Shown here: piece after piece, positions 30,050 through 37,768 of the stretch
Numbering within the stretch: the stretch's first letter is position 1
Layout of the letters: each line of letters begins with the position of its first letter
Origin: an uncultured Actinobaculum sp.
GTDB taxonomy: Bacteria > Actinomycetota > Actinomycetes > Actinomycetales > Actinomycetaceae
Length of the DNA stretch: 37,768 bases
Direction: 5' to 3'
Assembly (NCBI GenBank): GCA_938020505.1
Contig: CALIHR010000002.1
Span: forward strand, 1 to 37,768
Notes under the pieces: generated by a model
What the model saw: the letters and a program-made list of their open reading frames with translations, nothing else
The model's database searches: none
Told to the model about the DNA's origin: nothing
Program-made: the position numbers and the translations under genes

Positions 30050-31207
30050 GTGATTGTTGACCTTGGCATGCCGGGCCTGCGCCCCGAGCTCAATGTCCTC
30101 TCCCCGAGGAAGCGCACGCGTCAGATCCAGGTCGGGGGCGTCGCCGTCGGCGGCGACGCCCCTATTTCGGTGCAGTCGATGACCACGACGAAGACCCACG
30201 ACATCGGCTCGACCCTCCAGCAGATCGCCGAGCTCACGGCCGCCGGGTGCGACATCGTCCGCGTCGCGTGCCCCACGGACAAAGACGCCTCCGCGCTGAA
30301 GATCATTGCCAAGCAGTCCAGAATCCCCGTCATAGCGGACATTCATTTCCAGCCCAAGTACGTTTTCACCGCCATTGAGGCCGGATGCGGGGCCGTTCGG
30401 GTCAACCCCGGAAACATAAAGAAGTTCGACGACAAGGTCGCCGACATCTGCAAAGCGGCCTCCGACTACGGCGTCTCGCTTCGCATCGGCGTCAACGCGG
30501 GGTCGCTCGACCCGAGGCTGCTCAAAAAATACGGCTCCGCCACCCCGGAGGCGCTCGTCGAATCCGCCGTCTGGGAGGCCTCCCTCTTCGAGGAATGCGG
30601 TTTCCGCGACTTCAAGATTTCGGTCAAACACCACGACGTCGTCACGATGGTGCAGGCCTACCAGATGCTTGCCGAGCGAGGCGACTGGCCCCTCCATCTC
30701 GGCGTCACCGAGGCGGGCCCCGCCTTCCAGGGAACCATCAAGTCCGCCGCGGCCTTCGGCACGCTCCTGGCGCAGGGCATCGGCGACACGATCCGCGTCT
30801 CCCTCTCGGCGCCTCCCGTCGAAGAGGTGAAGGTGGGCTCTAAGCTCCTCGAATTCATGGGATTGCGTCCGCGCAAGCTCGAGATCGTCTCCTGCCCCTC
30901 CTGCGGCCGCGCCCAGGTGGACGTGTGGACGCTCGCCGAGTCCGTCGAGGAGGGGCTCAAAGACGTCAAGGCGCCGCTGCGGGTGGCCGTCATGGGCTGC
31001 GTCGTCAACGGGCCGGGAGAGGCGCGCGAAGCCGACCTCGGCTGCGCCTCGGGAAACGGCAAGGGCCAGATCTTTGTGCACGGAAAGGTGGTCGAGACTG
31101 TCCCTGAGGACCGGATCGTCGAAACCTTGCTGAAATACGCCAACGAGATGGCAGAGGAAATGGGTGAGGCCGCCGAAGGCGACAAGCCCGTGGTCCAGGC
31201 CTTCTGA
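30050..31207 (+). CDS. ispG: (E)-4-hydroxy-3-methylbut-2-enyl-diphosphate synthase
   Basis: IspG (GcpE) converts MEcPP to HMBPP, a late step of the MEP pathway, using a 4Fe-4S cluster. The 385-residue protein has VQSMTTTKTHDIGSTLQQI, VIADIHFQPKYVFTAIEAG, RVNPGNIKKFDDKV and LRIGVNAGSLD in the TIM-barrel part. The C-terminal cluster cysteines are C282 and C285 (CPSCGR) and C317 (MGCVVNGPGEA), with the cluster-coordinating Glu at 324. GTG 30050 fits leaderless spacing; ATG 30068 is the alternative. A GNAT gene follows after nine bases, as in mycobacteria. Confidence 0.96.
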   Translation: MIVDLGMPGLRPELNVLSPRKRTRQIQVGGVAVGGDAPISVQSMTTTKTHDIGSTLQQIAELTAAGCDIVRVACPTDKDASALKIIAKQSRIPVIADIHFQPKYVFTAIEAGCGAVRVNPGNIKKFDDKVADICKAASDYGVSLRIGVNAGSLDPRLLKKYGSATPEALVESAVWEASLFEECGFRDFKISVKHHDVVTMVQAYQMLAERGDWPLHLGVTEAGPAFQGTIKSAAAFGTLLAQGIGDTIRVSLSAPPVEEVKVGSKLLEFMGLRPRKLEIVSCPSCGRAQVDVWTLAESVEEGLKDVKAPLRVAVMGCVVNGPGEAREADLGCASGNGKGQIFVHGKVVETVPEDRIVETLLKYANEMAEEMGEAAEGDKPVVQAF

Positions 31208-31216
31208 GCGGTCGAC

Positions 31217-32077
31217 GTGTCCTGGCTCAATCGCAAACGCTGTCCCGGCATGCGCTCCCTCGGATCCTCCGACGCCGAGGCGGTCCTGCGCTTTTTTGAA
31301 AGCAGGCCGGTGGACGCCGTCCTTGCACGGGTGGCCGTGGAAGACACGGGGCTTTCCGGCCACAGGGGGATCGGCCTGTTCGACGCCGCCAACGAGCTCA
31401 CGGGGTTCGCGTGGGACTGGGGCAACGTCATTCCCCTCGGCTTCGACGCCGCAGGCCTCGACCTCCTCGCGGACGAGCTGCTGGGGAGGTGGCGGTCGGC
31501 GACGTCGATGGTTGGCCCCAGCGACCAGGTGATGGGCCTGTGGGAACGGGTGGAGGGCCAATGGGGGCCGGCCCGTGAAATTCGCAGGCGACAGCACTCG
31601 ATGGTTATGGGCGAAGGGCTCAAGACGGCCCCGGATCCGCTTGTCCGGCAGGCTGAGCTTTCCGACATGCCCATCGTCTTTCCCGCCTCCGTGGCAATGT
31701 ACATCGAGGAAGTGGGACAGGACCCGACCGTCTTCGGCAACGCCTATGAGAAACGGGCCGAAAGCCTGGTCAGGCGCGGCCACACATTTATTCGCACTGC
31801 CCCTGCGGCCGACGGCGCGGGGGAGCGCGTCGTCTTCAAGGCCGACGTCGGCGCCTTGGCCGGCGGCGTGGCGCAGATCCAAGGCGTGTGGGTTCCGCCG
31901 GATCTGAGGGGGCGCGGCATCGCCACGTCGGGCATCGCCGCCTCCGTGGCCCTCATCCGGGAAAATGTCGCCCCGACCGTCTCCCTCTACGTCAACGACT
32001 TCAACGAGTCTGCCGTAGCCGTCTACCGCAAGGTGGGATTCGACGTCGTCGGAGAATGGACGACGATATACATATAG
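31217..32077 (+). CDS. GNAT family acetyltransferase with N-terminal DUF4081-like domain
   Basis: The 286-residue protein has an N-terminal region (about 1-130; SSDAEAVLRFFESRPVDAVL) resembling DUF4081 and a C-terminal GNAT domain (about 140-286). The acetyl-CoA loop is in VWVPPDLRGRGIATSGIA, and the closing segment is LYVNDFNESAVAVYRKVGFD. It corresponds in position and architecture to the GNAT gene after gcpE in mycobacteria; the substrate is unknown. The GTG start lies nine bases after ispG and the two are probably one transcript. Confidence 0.88.
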   Translation: MSWLNRKRCPGMRSLGSSDAEAVLRFFESRPVDAVLARVAVEDTGLSGHRGIGLFDAANELTGFAWDWGNVIPLGFDAAGLDLLADELLGRWRSATSMVGPSDQVMGLWERVEGQWGPAREIRRRQHSMVMGEGLKTAPDPLVRQAELSDMPIVFPASVAMYIEEVGQDPTVFGNAYEKRAESLVRRGHTFIRTAPAADGAGERVVFKADVGALAGGVAQIQGVWVPPDLRGRGIATSGIAASVALIRENVAPTVSLYVNDFNESAVAVYRKVGFDVVGEWTTIYI

Positions 32078-32238
32078 GCACGCGATGCGTGCGGTGTCCG
32101 ACGCACAGCGCACCTGAATGTCCTGTGCAGCCGAATGCCTTGTGCGGCCGGGCCGAATTGGGGCGCGGCGAAAACAGAGGTGCGGAGGAAAGCAGGGGCG
32201 CGGTCCGCCGGATTCGACGGCTTCGGCAAGCCGCCCGG

Positions 32239-32244
32239 TATGCT
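32239..32244 (+). promoter_or_regulatory. Leaderless-type -10 for proS
   Basis: TATGCT is followed by exactly seven bases and then GTG 32252, the same geometry as at ispG. No ribosome-binding site lies in between. Confidence 0.45.
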
Positions 32245-32251
32245 TGTATTC

Positions 32252-34045
32252 GTGCTTAGAATGTCATCTCTTTTCGTTCGTACGCTGCGCGAAGATCCGG
32301 CCGACGCCGAAGTGGCCAGCCACAGGCTGCTTGTGCGGGCGGGTTACATCCGCCGCGCTGCCCCCGGAATCTACACGTGGCTGCCGCTGGGCCTGCGGGT
32401 GCTGAGAAAGATCGAGGGGATCGTGCGCGAAGAGATGGAGGCTGCCGGCGGCCAAGAGGTCCATTTCCCGGCGCTCCTGCCGCGCGAGCCCTACGAGGCT
32501 TCGGGCCGGTGGAGCGATTACGGCCCCACTCTGTTCAAGCTCAAGGACCGCAAAGAATCGGACTACCTCTTGGCGCCGACGCACGAAGAGCTTTTCACCC
32601 TGCTGGTCAAGGACATGTGCTCCTCCTACAAGGACCTTCCGCTCTCGCTCTACCAGATTCAAACAAAATATCGCGACGAGGCCCGCCCGAGGGCCGGGGT
32701 CATCCGCAGCCGCGAGTTCGTGATGAAGGACGCCTATTCCTTCGACGTCGATGAAGCGGGGCTGGACGCCTCCTACGCCGCTATGAGATCCGCCTACCAG
32801 AGGATCTTCGCCCGGCTTGGCCTGCCCTTCGTCATATGCTCGGCGGTTTCGGGGGCGATGGGGGGATCGCGAAGCGAGGAGTTCCTCTTTCCCTGCGAGA
32901 TCGGGGAGGACGCCTTCGTGCGCTCCGCCGGAGGGTACGCGGCGAACACCGAGGCGGTCGCCACGGTCCCGCCGGCCGAGGTCGATTCGTCCTCCTTCGG
33001 CCAGCCTGTGGAGATCGTCACTCCCGGAGCATCGACGATCGCCACGCTGGTCGATGCGGTGAACGAGGCGGCGCCGAAGCCCAACGGGCTGTGGACGGCG
33101 GCGGACACGCTGAAGAACGTGGTCGTCGCTGCCGTACATCCCGACGGCCGGCGCGAGGTGATCGTCATCGGTCTGCCGGGCGACCGGGACGTCGACATGA
33201 AGCGGGTGGAGGCGGCGCTCGCCCCCGCCGAGGTCGAGATCGCGACGCCGGAAGACCTCGAGGCCTATCCGGAGTTGGTCCCCGGATACATCGGGCCCCA
33301 AGCGGTCGGGCCGCAGTCGGCGCGCCCGGCCGAGGCGGAGCCGCCCGCTCCGCGCTACCTCCTCGATCCCCGCGTCGCGAGGGGGTCGCGTTGGGTGACC
33401 GGCGCGAACAAGCCGGACGTTCACGTGGTCGGCTTGGTCTACGGGCGTGATTTCGAGGCCGACGGCTCAATCGAGGCGGCCGAGGTGCGCGCCGGGGACG
33501 AGGCGCCCGACGGCTCGGGCCCCCTGGAGATCGCCAGGGGAATCGAGGTCGGGCACATATTCCAGCTTGGCCGCAAGTATGCAAAGGCCCTCGGCCTTTC
33601 CGTCCTCGACGAGAACGGGAAGAGCCGGACCGTGACGATGGGATCCTACGGAATCGGGATCACCCGGGTTCTGGCCGCGCTGGCCGAGGAGAACCACGAC
33701 GGGCGGGGCTTGATGTGGCCGGCAAGCGTGGCGCCCGCGCACGTTCACATCGTCGCCGCCGGGAAGGACGACGCCATTTACGCCGTCGCTGAGGACATCG
33801 CGGCCGGTTTGGAAGCCGACGGCGTCGAAGTGCTGCTCGACGACCGCCGCAAGGTCAGCGCCGGAGTGAAATTCGCCGATTGGGAGCTGCTGGGCGTGCC
33901 TTTCGGCGTCGTCGTCGGACGCGGTCTGGCCGACGGGCGCGTGGAGGTCCGAGACCGGGCCGGAGAAACGATCGAGGCGCCCGTTGAGCGGGCCCGCGAG
34001 CGGGTCGGCGAGCTTGTCCGGTCCGCCTTGTCCGCGCAGAGCTGA
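32252..34045 (+). CDS. proS: Prolyl-tRNA synthetase
   Basis: ProRS charges tRNA-Pro. The 597-residue bacterial-type class II enzyme begins VLRMSSLFVRTLREDPADAE, aligning with the N-terminus I recall for mycobacterial ProRS. It has motif 2 around YRDEARPRAGVIRSREFVMK and DAYSFD, the editing insertion (about 225-370), GIEVGHIFQLGRKYAKALGL, motif 3 MGSYGIGITRVLAALAEE, and an anticodon-binding domain from about 490. GTG 32252 is chosen for that alignment and leaderless spacing; the frame is open back to 32135 and ATG 32240 and 32261 are alternatives. The 174-bp gap before it holds no gene. Confidence 0.95.
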   Translation: MLRMSSLFVRTLREDPADAEVASHRLLVRAGYIRRAAPGIYTWLPLGLRVLRKIEGIVREEMEAAGGQEVHFPALLPREPYEASGRWSDYGPTLFKLKDRKESDYLLAPTHEELFTLLVKDMCSSYKDLPLSLYQIQTKYRDEARPRAGVIRSREFVMKDAYSFDVDEAGLDASYAAMRSAYQRIFARLGLPFVICSAVSGAMGGSRSEEFLFPCEIGEDAFVRSAGGYAANTEAVATVPPAEVDSSSFGQPVEIVTPGASTIATLVDAVNEAAPKPNGLWTAADTLKNVVVAAVHPDGRREVIVIGLPGDRDVDMKRVEAALAPAEVEIATPEDLEAYPELVPGYIGPQAVGPQSARPAEAEPPAPRYLLDPRVARGSRWVTGANKPDVHVVGLVYGRDFEADGSIEAAEVRAGDEAPDGSGPLEIARGIEVGHIFQLGRKYAKALGLSVLDENGKSRTVTMGSYGIGITRVLAALAEENHDGRGLMWPASVAPAHVHIVAAGKDDAIYAVAEDIAAGLEADGVEVLLDDRRKVSAGVKFADWELLGVPFGVVVGRGLADGRVEVRDRAGETIEAPVERARERVGELVRSALSAQS

Positions 34046-34074
34046 CTCCCGGGCGGTTTGCCCGGCGCCGGGAG
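34046..34074. terminator. GC hairpin between proS and the convergent gene
   Basis: CTCCCGG (34046-34052) pairs perfectly with CCGGGAG (34068-34074), immediately after the proS stop codon. An alternative inner pairing of GGGC with GCCC exists. The T-run is poor. Placement between converging genes supports a shared terminator. Confidence 0.4.
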
Positions 34075-34109
34075 GGCGGCCGCCTTTCCGCTGTTCCCGG
34101 CCTCGTCCG

Positions 34110-35015
34110 TCACTTCTTCAGGAGCGTCCCCACGCTGTCGCGTTCTTCTTGCGAGGCATAGAGAGAGCAGGCGTAGCTGACAGCCGCCTCTCCGTTCGGC
34201 TTGTCGGCTTTCGCCGCGCCGCCCACGAGCGCGGCCGAGCTTCTTTTCAACGCGGCGCTCCTCAAGGTCTCGCCCGCGGCGAGCTTGGGAGGGGCGGCGA
34301 CGGCCGGGCGCCTGTCCTTGGCGCCGGAGGAAATCATCGCCGACTGGGCGGCTTTGATCGAGTCGATGCGGGCGATCCCCGCCTGTCGCTGATTCGCGGG
34401 AAGGGCGGCGACGTCCGTCTCCAGCCATTGGCGGGCCGCCTCGACGCCGGAAAGGGCCTCCTCGGTCGCCGCCGCCTTGCCCGCGGCGACAGGGTCGACG
34501 TCGCCGCACGAGGCTTTGCCCCCGGTGTGCGCCGCCACTCCCATGGCCTGAAGACGGGCGTCAAGCGCGACGGCGAGGTAGGTTTCGCGTTGCGAAACCG
34601 GGGCCGAGTTGGCGGCGGCAACGGCCTCTCGCGAGAGCTCGCCGAGTTTGAGGGCGAGGAAGGAGGCATCCGCGTTCGCCGGCGCCGCCGTCGAAACCGG
34701 CGGGTTAGTTCGCCCCGAAGGCGCACCGTTCGGCCACGGCCTCCACACCCCTCCCAGCGCGGAGGCATATGCGGCGGCGGCGTTTTCCACACGGGGGAAA
34801 ACGTTCGAATGCGGCGAAGCGGCCGCCAGCCGCTTCGCCGCATCGGCGATGAGAGTCGACTTTTCAGCCAGCGCCTGGCGCTTACGCTCCTGGCTCGAAG
34901 CGGGCGCCGGATCGACGTCCTGGTTGTCGAAGCGCACGCCCGATGCGATGAGCAGGCCGATCATGAGCACCGCCAGGAGGGCGGAAAGGCCGAAAACTAA
35001 GCGACGAGATGTCAT
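34110..35015 (-). CDS. Membrane-anchored alanine-rich protein, possibly DUF4439 counterpart
   Basis: I do not firmly recognise this 301-residue protein. It has an N-terminal anchor (LVFGLSALLAVLMIGLLIAS, about 6-25), then an extracellular Ala/Ser-rich helical region. In mycobacteria a DUF4439 ferritin-like gene occupies the proS-rimP interval, so this may be the positional counterpart; the helical stretch SREAVAAANSAPVSQRETYL and the C-terminal VSYACSLYASQEERDSVGTL would suit a helical bundle. ATG 35015 gives the anchor. CAAAAT lies six bases upstream of the ATG on the coding strand, compatible with leaderless expression, 71 bp from the divergent rimP start. Confidence 0.7.
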   Translation of the reverse strand: MTSRRLVFGLSALLAVLMIGLLIASGVRFDNQDVDPAPASSQERKRQALAEKSTLIADAAKRLAAASPHSNVFPRVENAAAAYASALGGVWRPWPNGAPSGRTNPPVSTAAPANADASFLALKLGELSREAVAAANSAPVSQRETYLAVALDARLQAMGVAAHTGGKASCGDVDPVAAGKAAATEEALSGVEAARQWLETDVAALPANQRQAGIARIDSIKAAQSAMISSGAKDRRPAVAAPPKLAAGETLRSAALKRSSAALVGGAAKADKPNGEAAVSYACSLYASQEERDSVGTLLKK

Positions 35016-35074
35016 GAGCCAATTTTGCCACGGGCGCGATCCCACACTTCACTCGCTCGGGGGCGATGAATCGG

Positions 35075-35080
35075 TAGGCT
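35075..35080 (+). promoter_or_regulatory. Leaderless-type -10 for rimP
   Basis: TAGGCT fits TANNNT and is followed by six bases (AGGGGC) and ATG 35087. The AGGGG could alternatively act as a weak ribosome site if transcription begins earlier. Confidence 0.4.
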
Positions 35081-35086
35081 AGGGGC

Positions 35087-35659
35087 ATGGCACCGTCACG
35101 TAGAACCCATCCCGGTGGACGTCGCGACTCCCGCAATCCGCGCCGTCCACACCAGGAACGCCGAGGAAACGCAGAGATGACCGAGAGCATTTCCGCGGCG
35201 TTGGACGAAGTCGTCGCCTCGTGCGGACTTTACCTGGAAGGGGTGAAGGTCGGCAGGGGCGGCAAGAACCTCGTCGTCAAAGTCGTCGTCGACCTGCCTT
35301 CCGGGCCTGGGGGAGTGGACTCCGACCGGCTGACCGAGGTTTCACGCGACATCTCGCAGCGGCTTGACGACGTCGACTTGGTGCAAGGCGCGTACACGCT
35401 GGAGGTTTCGACTCCCGGCGCCGAGCGCTCCCTGCGCGAGCCCCGCCATTTTTCCAGGGCGCAAGGGCGCCTCGTGGAGCTGCGCATGGTTGACGGGAGG
35501 AGCGTCGTCGGCCGGCTCATGAGCCTCTCCGGCGACACGTTGAACGTCCAGGTCGGGGGAAGTCAGCGCAGCGTGCCCATGGCCGAGGTCGTCTCCGGCC
35601 GTGTCAAGATCGATATGAGCCGGGCTCCGCAGTCCGCGATCGAGGAGGAAGAAGACTGA
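35087..35659 (+). CDS. rimP: Ribosome maturation factor RimP
   Basis: RimP assists 30S subunit maturation. The conserved fold starts around residue 31 (MTESISAALDEVVASCGLYL) and shows VVVDLPSGPGGVDSDRLTEV, YTLEVSTPGAERSLREPRHF, and a C-terminal Sm-like half (GRSVVGRLMSLSGDTLNVQV). Residues 1-30 are an Arg/His/Pro-rich extension. ATG 35087 is supported by a TANNNT box at leaderless distance; ATG 35177 would give the standard-length protein. The stop overlaps nusA (TGATG), the usual rimP-nusA operon. Confidence 0.92.
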   Translation: MAPSRRTHPGGRRDSRNPRRPHQERRGNAEMTESISAALDEVVASCGLYLEGVKVGRGGKNLVVKVVVDLPSGPGGVDSDRLTEVSRDISQRLDDVDLVQGAYTLEVSTPGAERSLREPRHFSRAQGRLVELRMVDGRSVVGRLMSLSGDTLNVQVGGSQRSVPMAEVVSGRVKIDMSRAPQSAIEEEED

Positions 35660-36651
35660 TGGACATTCAGATGAACGAGCTTCGCATCGTCGAAAGCGAG
35701 CTCGGCATCAGCGTCGACGTGATCGTGGGTGCGATCGAGGACGCGTTGCTTCACGCCTATCAACGCGTCCCGGGGGCTGTGCGCGGCGCCCGAGTGGAAA
35801 TGGACCGGAACACCGGCAAGGTCACGGTCTATGCGCCCGAGGTCGACGAGGACGGGGAGGTCATCGGCGAATTCGACGACACCCCCGGAGACTTCGGCCG
35901 GATCGCGACGTCCACGGCGCGTTCGATCATCGCGCAGCGCCTGCGCGACGCCGAGACGGACAGAGTCCTCGGATCGTTCAAGGGAAAACAGGGCGAGGTC
36001 GTCTCCGGCGTCGTCCAGCAGAACCCCCGCCACGACAGCAGGGACCTGCTGGTGGACGTGGGCGAACATGAGGCCGTCCTGCGGGCCGAGGAGCAGGTGC
36101 CCACGGAGAGGTTCCGCCACGGCGACCACCTTCGGGCCCTCGTCCTCGAGGTGTCAGTGGGCACTCGCGGAGCTTCCGTGCGCCTCTCGCGGACCCATCC
36201 CGACTTCGCGCGCAAGCTCTTCGAAATGGAGGTGCCTGAAATCCAGGACGGCACGGTTGAAATCGTCGCGCTTGCCAGAGAGGCGGGGCATCGCGCGAAG
36301 ATCGCCGTGTGGTCGGACATCCCGGACGTCAACGCGAAAGGCGCGTGCATCGGGCACAATGGGCAGCGCGTGCGCGCGGTGACCACGGAGCTCGGCGGCG
36401 AGAAGATCGACATAGTCGATTACGACGACGATCCCAAAGTCTTCATCGCGGCGTCCCTCTCGCCCGCCAAAGTCGTCCGCGTGGACATTCTCGACAAGGC
36501 CGAACGCCAGGCGAGGGCGATAGTCCCCGACGGGCAGACGTCGCTCGCGATCGGGAAAGAGGCGCAAAATGTGCGCCTTGCCGCCAAACTGACCGGGTGG
36601 TCGATCGACATCCGCAAGGAATCGGACGATTTGGACGACTTCGACGACTGA
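35659..36651 (+). CDS. nusA: Transcription termination/antitermination protein NusA
   Basis: NusA binds RNA polymerase and nascent RNA to tune pausing, termination and rRNA antitermination. The 330-residue protein has the N-terminal RNAP-binding domain (about 1-125), an S1 domain (about 130-195; GEVVSGVVQQNPRHDSRDLL), and two KH domains (GACIGHNGQRVRAVTTELGG at about 233 and TSLAIGKEAQNVRLAAKLTG at about 295). It lacks the C-terminal acidic repeats of E. coli, normal for actinobacteria. It ends with an acidic DDLDDFDD tail. Confidence 0.97.
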   Translation: MDIQMNELRIVESELGISVDVIVGAIEDALLHAYQRVPGAVRGARVEMDRNTGKVTVYAPEVDEDGEVIGEFDDTPGDFGRIATSTARSIIAQRLRDAETDRVLGSFKGKQGEVVSGVVQQNPRHDSRDLLVDVGEHEAVLRAEEQVPTERFRHGDHLRALVLEVSVGTRGASVRLSRTHPDFARKLFEMEVPEIQDGTVEIVALAREAGHRAKIAVWSDIPDVNAKGACIGHNGQRVRAVTTELGGEKIDIVDYDDDPKVFIAASLSPAKVVRVDILDKAERQARAIVPDGQTSLAIGKEAQNVRLAAKLTGWSIDIRKESDDLDDFDD

Positions 36652-36711
36652 ATGTGAGTGAGCGCTCTCTTCTTCGGCCCGGCCGTTTCGGCGCCTTCGG
36701 CGTAAAAGCGC

Positions 36712-36717
36712 TAAAAT
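36712..36717 (+). promoter_or_regulatory. Candidate promoter for ylxR-infB
   Basis: TAAAAT is one base from TATAAT and lies in the nusA-ylxR gap. Transcription would begin near 36723, giving a leader of about 24 nt that includes the AAGGAGGG ribosome site at 36735-36742. Confidence 0.4.
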
Positions 36718-36746
36718 ACCCAATGGCGTTCTTGAAGGAGGGACTG

Positions 36747-37055
36747 GTGACAGGTCGGCCTCGCACCTGCATCGGATGCAGGCTCAGGGACAGCCGTATG
36801 GAAATGGTCCGCGTGGTGCGGCGCGAATCCGCGGTTGTCGTGGATTCGCGTGGAACGATGCAAGGCCGTGGGGCTTGGGTCCATCCTGATCTCCCGTGCC
36901 TCGAACGTGCTGTGCGTTCGCGGGCTTTTGAGCGCGCTCTCAAAGCCGCGCCCCTTGACACGGGGACGGTGGAGGAGTTGCTTGTCCCGTCGGACGGAAA
37001 CCCGTCCGAGAGTCGAGATAAGAAAGCGGGTAGAGACCCGATGGGCACCCGATGA
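36747..37055 (+). CDS. ylxR: YlxR (DUF448) family RNA-binding protein
   Basis: The 102-residue protein has the YlxR signature RPRTCIGCRLRDSRMEMVRV and the GRGAWVHPDLPCLERAVRSR segment. YlxR family members lie between nusA and infB across bacteria and are reported as RNA- or nucleoid-binding regulators. GTG 36747 is chosen for the strong AAGGAGGG at 36735-36742; in-frame ATG 36723 lies upstream of that site. The C-terminal 30 residues are polar and not conserved. Confidence 0.9.
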   Translation: MTGRPRTCIGCRLRDSRMEMVRVVRRESAVVVDSRGTMQGRGAWVHPDLPCLERAVRSRAFERALKAAPLDTGTVEELLVPSDGNPSESRDKKAGRDPMGTR

Positions 37056-37122
37056 GTACCCAGCGATGAGCTGCCAGCACTAGTGGGCCTGTGCGCGACA
37101 CTGGCCCGTACGAAGGAGAACT

Positions 37123-37768
37123 GTGGCCAAGGTCCGCGTCCATGAACTCGCCAAGGAATTGGGCATAACGAGCAAGAAGCTGCTCGAAGTGCTCAAGGAA
37201 AGCGGCGAATTCGTCAAATCCGCCTCGTCGACTATCGAGGCGCCCGTCGTGCGCAAAGCGCACGAGTACATCAAAGCTCACCCCGAGCTTGTCGAAAAGA
37301 AGAAGAAATCCGCCAAGAAGCCCGCCTCGCAGGCCAAAGCCGCCAAATCGGGGGAGCGCGCCGCAGCGCCCGACGCCGAAAAGGCCGACGCCGCAGACTC
37401 CCAGAGCCCCTCTCGCGCCCCTGCGCCTGAAAGCAAGGAGGCGCCGGGCGACGGCTCGACGTCGGCGCAGGCGTCGCCGGCCCAGCAGACCGCGCCCCGA
37501 ACCCAAAGCGGCGGCGCGCCGGTCTCGGGGCCCAAGCCCGGCCCCGCCGCTGCGACGCCGGCGCCCAAGGCCAAGGCTTCCGCGGAGAAAGCGGACAAAC
37601 CGCGCGAAGCGGCCGGGGGGAAGGCGGCAAAGTCGGCTGCGCCCAAGCCCGGCGCGCCGAAGCCGTCCGCGCCCAAGCCGGCCGGGGAGAAGCCAAAGGC
37701 GCCCAAGCCTTCGAATCCGAAGAAGAAGCGTTCCAGCGGGGGGCCGAAGCCTCAGGCGCCGCGCCCCG
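37123..37768 (+). CDS. infB: Translation initiation factor IF-2, N-terminal part (runs off the window)
   Basis: The frame starts at GTG 37123, with AAGGAG at 37112-37117, and reads to the right edge without a stop (215 codons). It begins MAKVRVHELAKELGITSKKL and has the IF2_N motif up to about residue 55, followed by an Ala/Pro/Lys-rich low-complexity linker typical of actinobacterial IF-2 (KPGAPKPSAPKPAGEKPK). The GTPase domains lie outside. The 67-bp gap before it contains a GGGCC/GGCCC hairpin (37085-37107). Confidence 0.93.
   Translation, partial: MAKVRVHELAKELGITSKKLLEVLKESGEFVKSASSTIEAPVVRKAHEYIKAHPELVEKKKKSAKKPASQAKAAKSGERAAAPDAEKADAADSQSPSRAPAPESKEAPGDGSTSAQASPAQQTAPRTQSGGAPVSGPKPGPAAATPAPKAKASAEKADKPREAAGGKAAKSAAPKPGAPKPSAPKPAGEKPKAPKPSNPKKKRSSGGPKPQAPRP

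Noticed and set aside
30014..32113. Minus-strand open frame of 699 codons opposite ispG and the GNAT gene
   Set aside because: Antisense shadow; no recognisable protein and no ribosome site.

Overview
This is a GC-rich (mostly about two-thirds G+C by eye) chromosomal segment from an actinomycete-type bacterium. Three things point there: core gene order shared with Actinomycetota (lepB-rnhB-DUF2469, rpsB-tsf, pyrH-frr-cdsA-rlmN, dxr-rseP-ispG-GNAT, proS, rimP-nusA-ylxR-infB), actinobacterial subfamilies (a DUF2469 protein, an rpsB-adjacent M23 protein with a CLHWG motif), and several starts that look leaderless (a TANNNT-like -10 box 6-7 nt before GTG or ATG). A member of the Actinomycetaceae is my best guess, by inference only.

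Layout. (1) 1-440: the tail of a broken ABC ATPase and a leader containing an 11-bp GNRA-capped hairpin. (2) 440-2345: lepB, rnhB and a DUF2469 gene, chained by ATGA overlaps. (3) 2490-4694: an accessory pair, a SAM methyltransferase and an AT-rich orphan gene, separated by a 22-bp duplication. (4) 4870-9158: yraN-comM-dprA-xerC, DNA uptake and chromosome maintenance. (5) 9315-12441: an FGGY sugar kinase and a glycerol-1-phosphate dehydrogenase-like enzyme. (6) 12542-15476: a minus-strand M23 peptidase-like protein divergent from rpsB-tsf, closed by a strong terminator. (7) 15749-17405: minus-strand ACT-domain and PFL/UPF0210 genes. (8) 17716-20842: tag, then pyrH-frr-cdsA. (9) 21301-25770: rlmN, a DivIVA-motif protein, dxr and rseP, tightly coupled. 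(10) 26071-29970: five tandem genes for an unrecognised four-helix membrane protein family (six modules, one gene a double). (11) 30050-37768: ispG, GNAT, proS, a minus-strand membrane-anchored protein, rimP-nusA-ylxR and the 5' part of infB.

Functionally the window joins translation (rpsB, tsf, frr, proS, nusA, infB, rimP, rlmN), envelope and lipid metabolism (cdsA, lepB, rseP, M23), MEP isoprenoid synthesis (dxr and ispG flanking rseP) and DNA processing (comM, dprA, xerC, rnhB, tag).

The most novel content is the tandem membrane-protein array at 26071-29970. It sits inside an otherwise conserved rseP-ispG junction and is preceded by two palindromes with a GACGTC core; the same GTGACGTCA string occurs at the promoter of the AT-rich orphan gene. 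Also notable are a DNA-glycosylase (Tag) lacking both zinc-snap cysteines, a tiny possibly leaderless uORF overlapping the rlmN start, and period-21 repeats that place several Shine-Dalgarno-like sites at the start of the last array gene. No tRNA, rRNA, CRISPR array, insertion sequence or prophage gene was seen.
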